A DNA stretch of 64,000 nucleotides from Rotaria macrura (taxonomy: Eukaryota; Rotifera; Eurotatoria; Philodinida; Philodinidae), in NCBI GenBank assembly GCA_900239685.1, contig OENT01000138.1, positions 62,001 to 126,000 on the forward strand. Reading direction: 5' to 3'. Under the pieces are notes generated by a model. That model did no database searches. It saw nothing but the letters and a program-made list of their open reading frames with translations, and was not told the origin of the DNA. Of this stretch, positions 11,741-24,500 are shown piece after piece. The position numbers and the translations under genes are program-made. The first letter of the stretch is position 1, and the number at the start of each line of letters is the position of its first letter.

Positions 11741-13613
11741 TATCAATTGAAAATACTCAAAGAGTTATTTTCTTTTCGTAATTCGACTGAAACTAAACGA
11801 TACCGAAGGTGTTTTTAATCTTTACGTAGTTGTTTGTTGATGTTTTAAACAGGCTCTATCTTGTCTTTATCATAAAATATGTCTTCTTCGTAAAACATGG
11901 ACGCTTTTATGATATCTATAGTGTTGTAGAAGACTTCAGAATACACAAAACCACGATTTTCAATGATAAAAACCCTAATACATAGATATTTAAAATAGAA
12001 CTTAAAATGCAATAGATATCTTAGAACAAATGAATCTCTCAATATTCTAATGACAGTTCATATTTTGAATATTCATTTCTTTCGTTTGACAATTGAATAA
12101 ATGTTTTTTCAAATGATTGGTATTGCATGAACCGAAATAGCGTCTATCATTTCTGGAGCCATGTGTTAAAATTAACCGTACATAATCAATAAACATATAC
12201 AGTTCAATCATATGTGAGATACAAATGTGTACATAACATCTCTAGAAATCGTTTTTCGTATTTGCTATAATCTCGAATACAGGCTACATTGTTACCATGA
12301 CTGTCTAAATCTATAAAAAAAAACGCTGAATATTTTTTCCCGTTATATATTAGAATCTTGTGGAATGGTTTTTATTTCAATATTGTTCTTCTTAGTTAAA
12401 AGAATGTATAGAGTCACCCTAAGTGCATCAGCATTTCTTAGAAATTAAAGAAAGGATGAGTATTTTTGAAGAAAATTTTCGTAGAAACTAGTTCGAGATC
12501 TTGGATTTCCACAGTTTAAAAGAGAAAATAAAACTCAAGTGAATCTTCGTCAACAAATTTTTCATCATCAGAAAATATACTTAGGGTCATTCGCTTAGTT
12601 TGTTTTTAACATAAAGTCATTTTTTTCCTTAGGTTTTAATTGTGAGTTTTTCGTCACAAATCTGCTGATAATGCGAAGCAATATGTTCATAACTCGTAAT
12701 TGAATAACGATTTTAGTACTAAATTTATACAGACAATCGAACTTTAGTCAACAATATTGGTGTCTTGCTGACGATTAAATTTCCAAATATTTGACATTAC
12801 ACGAAAAATTCAATGTTAGAAGCTTGGTAGGAAGGCTTAAGAAAATTTGTCACAAAAACAAATCTGGTATGCAAGACTGACTGAAGTTTCGTTTTCTCTT
12901 TTAAAAATTGAAAATCGCACATCAAGATCTAGTTTCTATCAGAAATGATTCCGTAAATATTCACTCTAATCTTAATTTAAGATGAATAATTGTTTGATAA
13001 GCCTCATTATCTACTTTTCTATGATTAACTCGCTTCAGTCGTGAAAATTAAAGTATTTTTCTTTGTCATTCTCTTGTGATGTGATGTAGTAGTGCAAGTT
13101 TTGGCTTTCAGAGGTGTTTGAAAATAACCAGGTGATAGAGCCGTTCGTTTTCGAAGAAACAAAAGAAAGAATTACATAACTTTCAAAACATCAAGATTGA
13201 ACTTTTAATAGTACTAAGAGATTATAAATGTAATATTCAAAAAACACCTATAATGAAAATCAAAAATCTAGTGATTAAGCAAAATAAAAGTTTTATGAAA
13301 AATAGTTTAAGAAGTCTTAATTAAACTTCTGAAAACATTATTTCCATTGAAACACTTCGATTTGTTGTATGATTCATTCTTGTCAGTCATGTTGTTATTC
13401 ATGGTCTGAATCACATTTTCAATGAATCATATATATATTTTTTTTTTGGTTTATTTACTTTTATTACGAATTCATCTATCTATAAGATAGATGATCATCG
13501 ATTTTTTTTCTGAATAACACAAAATGAACGAGATTTTGTTTTTTCATTCCTTTATACACATACAATAAAATGACAAATATGATAAAAGATCCGATCTGTT
13601 TTGTATTGCTTTC
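11741..13613. other. Intergenic, Rap B to Rap1
   Basis: About 1.9 kb of AT-rich sequence between two minus-strand GTPase genes. I see no coding exon. A short weak inverted match (ACCCTAAGT) at about 12414 and 12590 is not enough to call an element. Confidence 0.6.
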
Positions 13614-14531
<918 letters not shown>

Positions 14532-14639
14532 CTAGAAGTAAAATCATGTTAACTTTTTTTCTTCACGAGCAATATACGATGATTGTTTGCTTCAAGCTTT
14601 TTATTTCTTTTTCTATATGTCTATGTACGTCCATTGACG

Positions 14640-14815
14640 TTGTATAGATGTTAAACTTTTTTTTTGAAACATGAGTAAGCGAGGTGTTGATCGAGCACGG
14701 GCAGCGACCCAGTGGTGGTTGTACGACGCGCCAATGACAGTTAGAAAAGACGAAGAAGAAAGGGGAAAGGAAAGGTAAAATTTCTTCCGCAAACTCGGTC
14801 GCCATCGTACACGTC
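14640..14815 (-). promoter_or_regulatory. GC-richer upstream region of Rap1
   Basis: A patch clearly richer in G and C than its surroundings, including CGAGCACGGGCAGCGACCC and GACGCGCC, lies about 150-320 bp upstream of the Rap1 start. This is consistent with a promoter or 5' UTR. No TATA box or transcription start can be assigned. Confidence 0.3.
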
Positions 14816-17001
14816 TAATTGACAAAAAACAACAGAGGTAATATACATGTACACAATGCATAGTCTTGCTTTTAGAAAAATGAGAGAGGAAGAAGAAGAA
14901 GTTCACTTTTATTCACTGACTCATTCTGCTCTTTCGTTCTCTTTCTTTTTCCTCTTTTACTTTGCCTTAGTACATTTAGATAATATGTTAAAGAAACTTT
15001 GATGATGAAGAATAAAGCAGAGCTCCACAAAAAAAGAACGAAGAAAATCCGAAAGCTTTTTTATTTCTTGTACGATTTAAATTTCTTTTTTTCACTACCA
15101 TATTGTGAACTACAATACTCATTCAGAAAGTAGAAAGTAATTAAGTAGGAATGTATTATACGAGAAACTGGATCACATCTCGTTATTACTTGTAGATATG
15201 TGTACATAAAGATTAATTGATCCGCTGTATTGGCGTCGGGGAACAGCGAATAAGATAGAATGTATGAGATTCATTGCTGAAGATTTTATTAAGTTAGACA
15301 ATGAAAAAGCTATTATATCTATGATGCAACTCAAATTTGATATTCAACATAAATCAATCAAGACTTAATAAATTACAAGTCAAAATTTTATGTATAAATT
15401 TATTCTATGCGCCTAGACAAAAAGCTATCTGGCAAAAAATTGAGCACGGTTGCTGTCTGCTATTGATAATTTGGCCTTCATTACTTGTCATTAGGTTATG
15501 CGACATTATCTTACTTTGATAGCTTCAATCAGTTTCCTTGATGCTCACAATTGAGTGTGTAAAACAACGACGTTTCTATCAAGGCTGAAGGACCTTAACT
15601 TGAATGTAGAGTCGTTCAGTAAATATGTAATTAGATACGTATGGAAGAAAAGAAGAGAAGGAGTTTTAATAAATAATTAACTTATTCATACATTTTTATT
15701 CTCTGGCGAAATAAATTCATTACACTTCAATTTGTTTGAGTATCATTGTTAATAAAAACATATATGAAAATTTATCTTTTTCAGTTACATACTGCAGAAT
15801 TCGTTATTTACGATTGTCGTTATTAAATTGCTAAGTTTTTATACGAGATTAACTGAAACAAATGGGTAATATGCTCTTTGCCGATCATCTCGTTCAGATG
15901 AACAATTTAATATTTCATGAAGACGAACACCTATTTCAACGAATTATAGATTTGGAGCATTTGGTAAAATAATCGAATTTGTTTTGTACAAAACCTTGTA
16001 CTCATCTTGGATACAAGTCTCGAGATAGCTAGTTTAAATTACTTCATGACCTATAAAAGGCTTTTATATGACATGGAAGATGATTTCATTTTGAATAAAT
16101 TTATCAACATAGACAGTAGATTTATTTTTACATGATACTGTCGAAATAATTTTGAAATCTGTTTGTTTTTATTAGGAGACAACTTTTCAATGTTAATTTT
16201 TTTTTCAAGAGAAAAAATATGAATGCAACACATCTATTGTTCTTTTACTTTTTCATCTCTTCTGAATCGATCAATATTGACCTGTTGAGAAATGACTAGA
16301 TCGATAATTTCGTTTGTAAAATTTCTCGTTTAGATCTACTCCACTGGTAAATCATATTAAAGCATGGAATCCCAAAGAAAATATCTATTGTTGACGATTT
16401 ACCATTATTTAACGATATTGTTGAGTTATAAATGAACCAAAATTTCTTGATTAAGGAAAAGTAGATGATAATGTTAATTGTACTTCAATAGATGTCCTAG
16501 AGCAGAATTTTTTCAAATGAAACAAATTCTCATTGTCTCATATCATAGAAATAGAACGGATATAATAATAAAGCAAAATATGAATACATTCGATGGCAAG
16601 ATCTTTTATTAAAAATATAACATGATGAAATTATACTGCACTTATAATCTTGGCATTGATGCAAGCGATACAAGTTGTACATATTATTAAGATGAGCTTC
16701 GTTCAACTGGCATTGAAAAAACCTTTACCGTACAATTACCGTAGTGCAATGTTGACTATTTTGTCAATTCAAATATATTCCATGATCTAGAACAAAAAGA
16801 GACTAACGAGACCAACGAAATGTAGTGATGGATTCAGTTGTTCTTGTTCTAGAAGTGTGATTAGTTAATTTCTGAATAATCTAAATGCATAAGGTCTGTA
16901 TAAATATATGTCTATTTAACTATTCATGTGTAAAAATTACTTTTAGTACTTTTATTACAGTATACTTTGTGATTGTAGACATCTGTAAAAGACGTCTGAC
17001 G
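14816..17001. other. Intergenic, no gene recognised
   Basis: About 2.2 kb of AT-rich DNA upstream of Rap1. Only short ORFs without family resemblance occur. Nothing structured was noticed apart from the inverted-repeat element that begins at 17002. Confidence 0.55.
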
Positions 17002-17335
17002 TAGGGGTGCAACACATCTTGAATAGATTTCGAATTTGCCACCAAGTCTTTCATATTTGAAATTGGGTTTGGATTTGAATATGGCTCAGAAATAGTGTCC
17101 AAATGTCGATTTCGCTTAGATTCAGATCTGAGGATTGCTTCTATCGCTTGGTTTATCTTAGATTTGTGATTGGATATATCATTGACATTTGGGATTTGAC
17201 TCCAATCTAGCATGACTTCATTTTGGTATTCGTGCTACATTGTGACCAAATCGCAAAGCCAAATCCAAGTTGAAAACAAACCCATAAATACTTTTTGTAT
17301 CAAATCTCAAGACTTTGAATTTTGTTGCACCCCTA
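17002..17335. mobile_element. Short non-autonomous DNA transposon (hAT-like MITE candidate)
   Basis: A 334-bp segment bounded by matching inverted termini, TAGGGGTGCAACA at the left and its reverse complement at the right. The interior carries many scattered copies of CAAATC/GATTTG-type motifs on both strands, like the subterminal repeats of hAT elements. There is no transposase ORF. I do not see a clean 8-bp target-site duplication, so the copy is either old or the exact ends differ by a base or two. The family assignment is inference from the GGGGTGCAAC-type terminus. Confidence 0.55.
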
Positions 17336-17860
17336 ACCATTTGAAAAGCATCCTGCTCATCTTTTCACAGAACTATTTTCATTCGATTTTGATGTTGCCA
17401 TGCAGTTGAAATTCAATGATAAGTACGCTATCGAATTATTCTTGAGATTCTTATATTCAACGACTAATTCATGAGTTTTTGCAGAAATTCGACCGTCAGA
17501 TTTTTCTTGATGATTATATACTAATTCGAATAGAGTTTAACGTAGAATTCATCATGTACATATATGTTATTCATGAATGCATTGTATAAAATAATTTACG
17601 TTCGAAATTTGTATGTCAAGTATTCTTTATTGAAAATTTCTCAAAAATCGTACTTGTATGTTAATTTATCATCGATCTTCGTGGCGGGCATTCTTTATGT
17701 ATGCTTGCTTTGCGTTCCCTTCATCCATTCGCAACATTGTTTATTCATAGTAATAGATCTAAAATTTACTGCACTATTCTATGGTAATTTAATATGGGTG
17801 GAATATCTAGTTAGTACTCACTTTATCTTTCACGGAGAAACAAATTTACATATGTTTTAG

Positions 17861-18994
17861 GTAAAATTTTATCGGCTGATCGAGCATTTTTCAAAGACAA
17901 AGCTTCTTTGGCTGGTCAATATGTCGAAATTCATAAAAAGCCATACTTTTTTAAAAAAAAACTAGGATCTGGTGGTTTCGGTAATACGAGTGTTTATCTT
18001 CCTTCCCATAGTGTTTTTTATTGAAAAATAAAATTTTAGGCACTGTTTATTCGGCTACAGCGCCAAATGGCCACGATATGGCAGTTAAAGTAATCGACAT
18101 AACTGGAATGTATGAAAATGGCGCGAGCCTTGTCGAGTCCTATCTAACCGAAGTTAAGCATCTTGAAAAATTACGACGAGAATCAAATCATGTTGTTCAT
18201 ATTTATGACTTTGACTTCGATCCTGAATATGGTCACGGTAAATTATAAACTCATTATAAACAACTAAAACTATTTTTCTTTTCGTTCATCCTTACTTAGC
18301 CTATATTGTTATGGAATTGGGGGGTGACAGCTTAACAAAATATGTTGAACATTCACATGCAAAAATTAGAAAGAGACTAGAACCTGGCTCATATATAGAT
18401 CCTAACATTCGTCGAAATTTTTGGCGTCAATCAGTCAGCATTATTCACACTCTTACAAAAAACAATGTTGTTCACATGGATTTAAAACCAGATAATTTAA
18501 TTCTATTTGGAGATACACTTAAAATTATTGATTTAGGTTTATCGAAAAAACCTGAATCATTAGGGTAGGCACGCAGAGAATTTTTTACTTGAAGTGTTTA
18601 TTATTATCATTACTCTTTTGTTGTCACATTCAGTAATGCTGGATCAGGCACTCCATTATTTAGGTAAGAACTTTCGTTGATTCAATTTTGTGGATATTCA
18701 GCTAATGGTTGCATGTCTTTTCTTAGTGCACCAGAAATCATGTTAGATTATTCATCTTATGCAAAAATGTATGGTCCACAGGCTGATATATGGTCTCTAG
18801 GTGCTATTCTTTATTACATGACGTACGGAGAACCTCCAAGATATAAACCACGCGCGGCAGATCCGCCGCCCGGACACCCACCTTCACGTGATCGACATCT
18901 TGTTGATGTTCTCCGTCGTACACTCGTTATGGATCCGAATGGGCGGGCTGATATATATGCTCTATCACAACATCCATATACGCTTGGTTATTGA
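17861..18994 (+). CDS. TTK/Mps1-like protein kinase (5' exon not identified)
   Basis: Serine/threonine (or dual-specificity) kinase domain in exons 17861-17980, 18040-18237, 18300-18564, 18634-18663 and 18727-18994, giving 292 residues plus stop. Motifs: glycine loop GSGGFGTVY, ATP lysine in MAVKVID, HMDLKPDN catalytic loop, metal-binding triplet DLG in place of DFG, SAPE, and DIWSLGAILYYMTYG, which closely matches the TTK/Mps1 C-lobe, as does DPNGRADIYALSQHPY. The first exon seen starts with a splice acceptor in phase 1 and has no in-frame Met, so at least one upstream exon is missing from this model. Few residues precede the kinase domain. The catalytic residues are present, so it is probably active; it could be a lineage-specific TTK-like paralogue rather than the checkpoint kinase itself. 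Confidence 0.8.
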
Positions 18995-19149
18995 TAAAAC
19001 TTGAACGTTTTTCTTTCATTAACTTTCAAAAAAGAACTTTGTTACATTTTCGGTTAAACAAAGAAAAATCATTTATGAATGTGATTCTTTTTTCTTCTAT
19101 CTTTTTTATTTTAAATATAAAAGAAATAAATGAAATGTTCTTCTTCTAG

Positions 19150-21346
19150 ATGGAATCGTTAGATAAAATAAGAACGAGAATTAAATTAGAGGAAACTGAA
19201 GTTTTACATGTAAGTCTATTTTCTGTATGAAAAATATCAATCATTGATGTTTTGTGTTAATCCAGACTACATCAACTGACTTTCCTGGTAATTATTCCGA
19301 TTATGATGATCATTTAGATTTAGATAAATTCAAAAAGGTATCTAAAGAGACGAAAAGTGTTTCTTGCCGTGTTTACATGTTTCGAAATTTATAGAATTTA
19401 AAAATTCACATATCAACTTTGGATGACATGACGACTGAATTTGATCTAATTGGTGTAGATGCAGCTATTGCTAATGCATTCCGTCGTATACTTATTGCAG
19501 AGCTTCCATCGATGGTAAATCAACAAAAAAAAGAAGAAAAAGAATAACAATTATAAAAGTCATAAAATATTATTTCATTGAAGTTATATTTCTTTTAGGC
19601 AATTGAAAAGGTTCATATAACAGAGAATTCATCGGTATTACCAGATGATGTTCTTGCACATCGTCTTGGTCTTATTCCATTACGTGCTAATCCAAAATTA
19701 TTTGTTGAAAAAATGACAGGTGATACAAAAGAGCATGAAGATGATACATTAGTTTTCAAACTTAAAGTTGCCTGCAAGAAAAATCCGAAAGCACCAACCG
19801 ATGGAAATGATGATCCCAAAAGTCTTTATATTAATAGCAATGGTAATTAAGAACATATGCTTTTATTCGCCATGAACTCTCGCTATTTTCTTATATTCGA
19901 ATAGTTTACACCGAACACATGGAATGGATACCTGTTGGAAATCAGGCAACAAAGGTTTGTTGTCTCACATATGATTATCTTTTCATTTTTTGTAAAAAAA
20001 AATTTTATCTAACAATTCAGTTCAAAATGGACGATATTGGACCAGTTGTAGGTGATATTTTAATTGTGAAACTTCGTCCGGGTCAAGTAAATATCTTTTG
20101 AGAAAGTGATTGTCGTATATTAGTTATGGTTATGCATAGGAAGTCGACCTTAAACTCGTTTGTCATAAAGGAATAGGTCGTGATCATGCAAAGTTTTCAC
20201 CTGTTTGTAAGAGATTCTTAAAATTAGGAAAAATAAATATTTTATTGATTTGTTTTAGGTACTGCATCTTATCGTTTGATGCCTGAAATCATTTTAAAGA
20301 AGCCAATATACGATGAAGATGCAGAACAATTACAAAAATGTTTCACACAAGGTGTTATTGAACTTGAAGATGATAATAAAGGTGAAATAGAATTCTTTTT
20401 TTCATCACAGTTTATTAACGAAGAATGAAAACATTGGCTCTCTTCTGATGTCTATTCAATTCGAAGTTTTAATTGCCTTGTGTCAATCATACTATTGACA
20501 TTGATTAGTCTCGTCATATCTGTGCAGTTTCTACTTTAATAGAACGAATCATAATTTTAAAGTTGTTTTTTTTTTTAAATTTTCCTCCAATGGTAACATT
20601 AGTATTGACATCAATGGTAAACGACATCGGAAAGGATTTCCTAATTGATTGTATTTTAAGAATGAGACTTAACAAAAATAACGTATGTGTCTTTCATCAT
20701 AATCAATATTATTATTATTTTTGATTCATGGAAAACATAACATAATGATCGATTCGATCTTTGAAAAAAATAGAGGCAGTCGATCTACAAAGTATTTCGT
20801 ACTGTGATTAATATATATATTTAAATGAACATATTTTTTTATCGAGAGCGTTTTCGATGTACATTCAAAATAAGCATTCGCGCACTGAAAATACAGTGAA
20901 ATTATTATATTTATTTAGGTCATCGCCGTGCTGTTGTATCGAAGCCTCGTCTTGACATGTGTAGTCGTGAAGCACTTCGTTATCCAGCTTTTAAAGATTC
21001 TATTGAATTAAATAAAATTCGTGATCATTTCATATGTTTGTAAATTTAAATTGAAATGTGAACAAAACTCATTTTATTCTCTCTGTATTTTCAGTCAGTA
21101 TTGAAAGTGTTGGTGCTGTACCACCAGATCAACTCTTTATCGATGCTATCAACTTACTTATGTCAAAATGTGATCGATTATTACAAGAAATCGATGGTAA
21201 TATGAACAATTAATAATCAAATATTCTTTCAAAGATATATTTGTTGAAATGAATGTGTTTTTTGTTGCTTTTTGTTATATTAAAAAGACAAAAAAAATAT
21301 AAGACGACCAAAGGAATGTTTTACCAGCAGTTCATTAAACAAATGA
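19150..21346 (+). CDS. POLR1C: DNA-directed RNA polymerases I and III subunit RPAC1 (AC40)
   Basis: Alpha-like assembly subunit shared by RNA polymerases I and III, acting in the nucleus and nucleolus. Eleven exons: 19150-19209, 19266-19337, 19395-19514, 19599-19842, 19905-19954, 20021-20086, 20140-20206, 20259-20381, 20919-21035, 21095-21196 and 21288-21346, total 1080 nt, 359 residues, near the usual length of about 345. Diagnostic segments are [20 protein letters not shown] (alpha motif), [35 protein letters not shown] and [14 protein letters not shown]. The start [11 protein letters not shown] is the only suitable Met. The gene begins about 150 bp after the TTK-like kinase stop and ends 233 bp from the convergent RasGRP stop. 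The intron at 20382-20918 is 537 bp; the rest are short. Confidence 0.95.
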
Positions 21347-21579
21347 AAGAAATGAAGAAAAACTTGACACAGAAAAAATATTTATATTTATGTATATATA
21401 TATATATATATATGTAGACTGTTGTCGGTGTAGTTTTTAATGGCAAGAAGTAAATATGTATAAGTTCTTTGGGAAGGGATACGAAAAGAAAGAAAACATG
21501 TATGATCACACGATCATAAAAATACACCATGGAAAAAAATGAACGACCTGCATTCAAAAGAAGAAAAATGAAAATGTTT

Positions 21580-24500
21580 TTAAACGGCACTATCTTTTTC
21601 TCGTTGTAATGTTTCAGTTAGATACAGTCTTAACTGCTCATCAGATACTGATATAGATGAATCACAATGTACGGAAGAAGGTGTCAAACTAAATGAACGA
21701 CGCGGTTGTTGCTGTTGATCATTTGATGCATTATTATTATTATTATTAAATGATGTTGATGATAATAAATTGGAAAAATTTATTATTGTCGATGGTGGTG
21801 AACGAGATGTTGTTTGAGTTGATTGTACGGAACATGTTGGAGGATTTACTTTATCTGAAGGCAATGTTGAATCTTCAGTATTTGATGTTGAAAAATTTTT
21901 CTTAGAATAATCATCATAATAATTGACTTGATCAATATTGTCGGATTTATACGTAAACATAGATGATTGAGGAAAAGTTTGACCCAATGAATTATGATGA
22001 TATTGATTATATTGATCCAGTTTTTGTCGACTCGATAAAATTGTTGGTGCTGATAACTGTGCCTGAACTTGTTGTTGAGCTAGATGTAATTGTTGTATAG
22101 AACTCATTTCACGTTTTAGTGAACTTATTTTAGATTTCGTTCGAACCAATTCTTGTTTCATGGCACGATTTTCAACTTCGAGTCTTTTCTTTTCCTGTAA
22201 TGAAACAAAAAAAGCCGATTGATGATTTATAGCATAAGAAATCCTCCCCCTTGAAACTATTGAATTTTTATTGTCATTCATGAAATTAAAAATAATCATT
22301 CATCGATGATATTAATTATTCTCGTTATTTGTGAACTCTTGTCGAAATAGAAGTTCAACGAAAGATTCGAACTCGACCTACGATGTCAACCTCTCAGTTC
22401 TAGTTTTTCGATTTCTATATTGGATTAATAATCAATTGAATGATGTGTTGTCTCTATTCAAAGGAACTACAAGCTTTGTGAAAATTCATTTTTTGGACAT
22501 GACATCTTCAAATTTATGCATGTAGAGAACTCGTTGAGAATAGCTTTCATAAGAACATTCACAAACTTTAAATAAAGTCTCAATTAGATATGAAGCTTGT
22601 TAAGACACTTTGTATGTGATATGTAGATGTTTGCTATAAGGTCCCATTCCCAACGGGACTGGGATCAAATCTTTCTATTTGGCCAGGACAGGGACAGGAA
22701 TGGGGACCAAAATTAGATTTTTGGTCGGGACCGTGCCGGGACTGGGACCAAAATCTATTTGGTCCCAATCATGTCTAGTGATATGTATTAAATCTAGAAC
22801 AATTTTTTTCGTGTCGTCTATCTGAAAGAACATTTGCTCGAGAAGTTTTTAAATTCATTTACCAAAATTAATCTATTGAAGTTGTACGCATACATCTAAT
22901 TTCAAATAATATCTCAAAAACTTACGATATTTTGAACGAAAAATAAACAAGAAAATTTGCGGGTTCGAATTTCTTTTACTGTATGAAATTATTATCTATA
23001 GACAATGAAGAATGAAAATCGGAAGGAGACATCGAAGAAAACACCATCGTAGATTTGTGGATGAAATTCAATTTCGAGATGAACATGTTAGGGCGCACAA
23101 TTTTTCAGAGCCGCTTCAATGAACAACTAACTTGGAATGTGAGTTTTATTTTTTCTTCGACATGCCTCTTCTTCATGACTATGTATGATGCTTGATATTG
23201 ACTAATAAATGCAAAACTAATACAAAGCTTAATCCAAATTATTGTAAAAATTACTCGCATTATTCCGATTTGAATGGAGAAAGAGGTAAATTGTCAAGTT
23301 AATTATTTTTAAAATGGGAACACAAATAGACAATACAAAGAACTTATATCAGATAAACGTTTGACATTGATTTAAATGTCATATTTCATAATTTGTGTTC
23401 TATCGAAATCTGTTCGAGTTGAGTTAGAAATTTTTCAGATACAAAAACGAACTCTATTTTTCAATAACTTTCAACAAGCATTGTTTGGTGAGAATTTCAT
23501 CTAATTTTTTGATTGTACTGGAATAAATGTATAGTTAATTCTTTCATATCATGACAATGTATTATGTTTTCTTTTTATATCATCAAATAATTTTCTATCA
23601 GTAGTATACTTTTTTAATTTTTCCAACATAGACTCATAGTTAATTCATAATTAGAATGAATATTTGTATTGCATAAAGGGATCAATTTAGAAAATTCATA
23701 TCTTACTTCTTCAGCTTGTCTTAGACGTTCAAATATTTCATTTTGTGTTGGATCTGAACATGTTGGTAATGAACGTAATGAATCGGTTAAAGATAATTTT
23801 CTAAAATTCAAATTTTCACTGCTACTAAAATTTGCCATTGCTTGTATTGGTTGTGTATTTCTGTAAATTGTAAAACATGTATCATCATCATTATCGTCAA
23901 ATTTCGATGATGTTATTAAGTCAACATCTTTACATGTTGTCGTCGCTACTGCTACTGCTGTTGCTGCTCCTGTTGTTGTCGTTGTTGAACGTTGTTTTGT
24001 TGATGAAGTTTCATTATATTGATTTTGATCCGAGTCTACACAATGTTTGCCATTCAGATCATCATCACTAACGTTACTTGAAATAAACGTTGTTTGATCA
24101 TAGAATGATTTTGTTTTTTCTTGTTCATCAATTTCTGTTTTAGTTGTTGTCGTTATACTGGTCGTGGATTCCGATGTGCCTGTTGATGTACTTGGCGCTG
24201 ATGATAATAACGTTGGCAGTGGGAGTGAACGGTTCCATGTGAAGCAACGATCATTCCATTTTTCAAAACTATCTGAGCATATTAATGGACCGCGGGGTAT
24301 CAATTGATGAGCTATTGGAATAATATTCGATGGTAAATTAATATTGTTCATTGTTGTTGTAGCTGCGGTTGCTGTTGTTATTTGTTGTTGTGGCGATGGT
24401 GGATGTGTATAATAATATTCATCGTTGGAATCGGATAAAAATGGTTTTCGATGTTTTAATGATGATGGTTTGCGTAAATGCCATTGATGATGATGATGAT

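Noticed and set aside
12414-12590. Short inverted repeat ACCCTAAGT about 170 bp apart
   Set aside because: Only nine bases match exactly and the flanks show no target duplication; chance is sufficient.
17564-17860. A 98-codon ORF ending just before the first kinase exon, considered as its upstream exon
   Set aside because: It terminates at the splice acceptor, has no donor in the right phase, and its composition is that of chance hydrophobic AT-rich sequence.
22331-22970. tRNA B-box-like matches (GGGTTCGAAT at 22961-22970, and one on the minus strand near 22370)
   Set aside because: No A box at the right distance and no acceptor-stem pairing.
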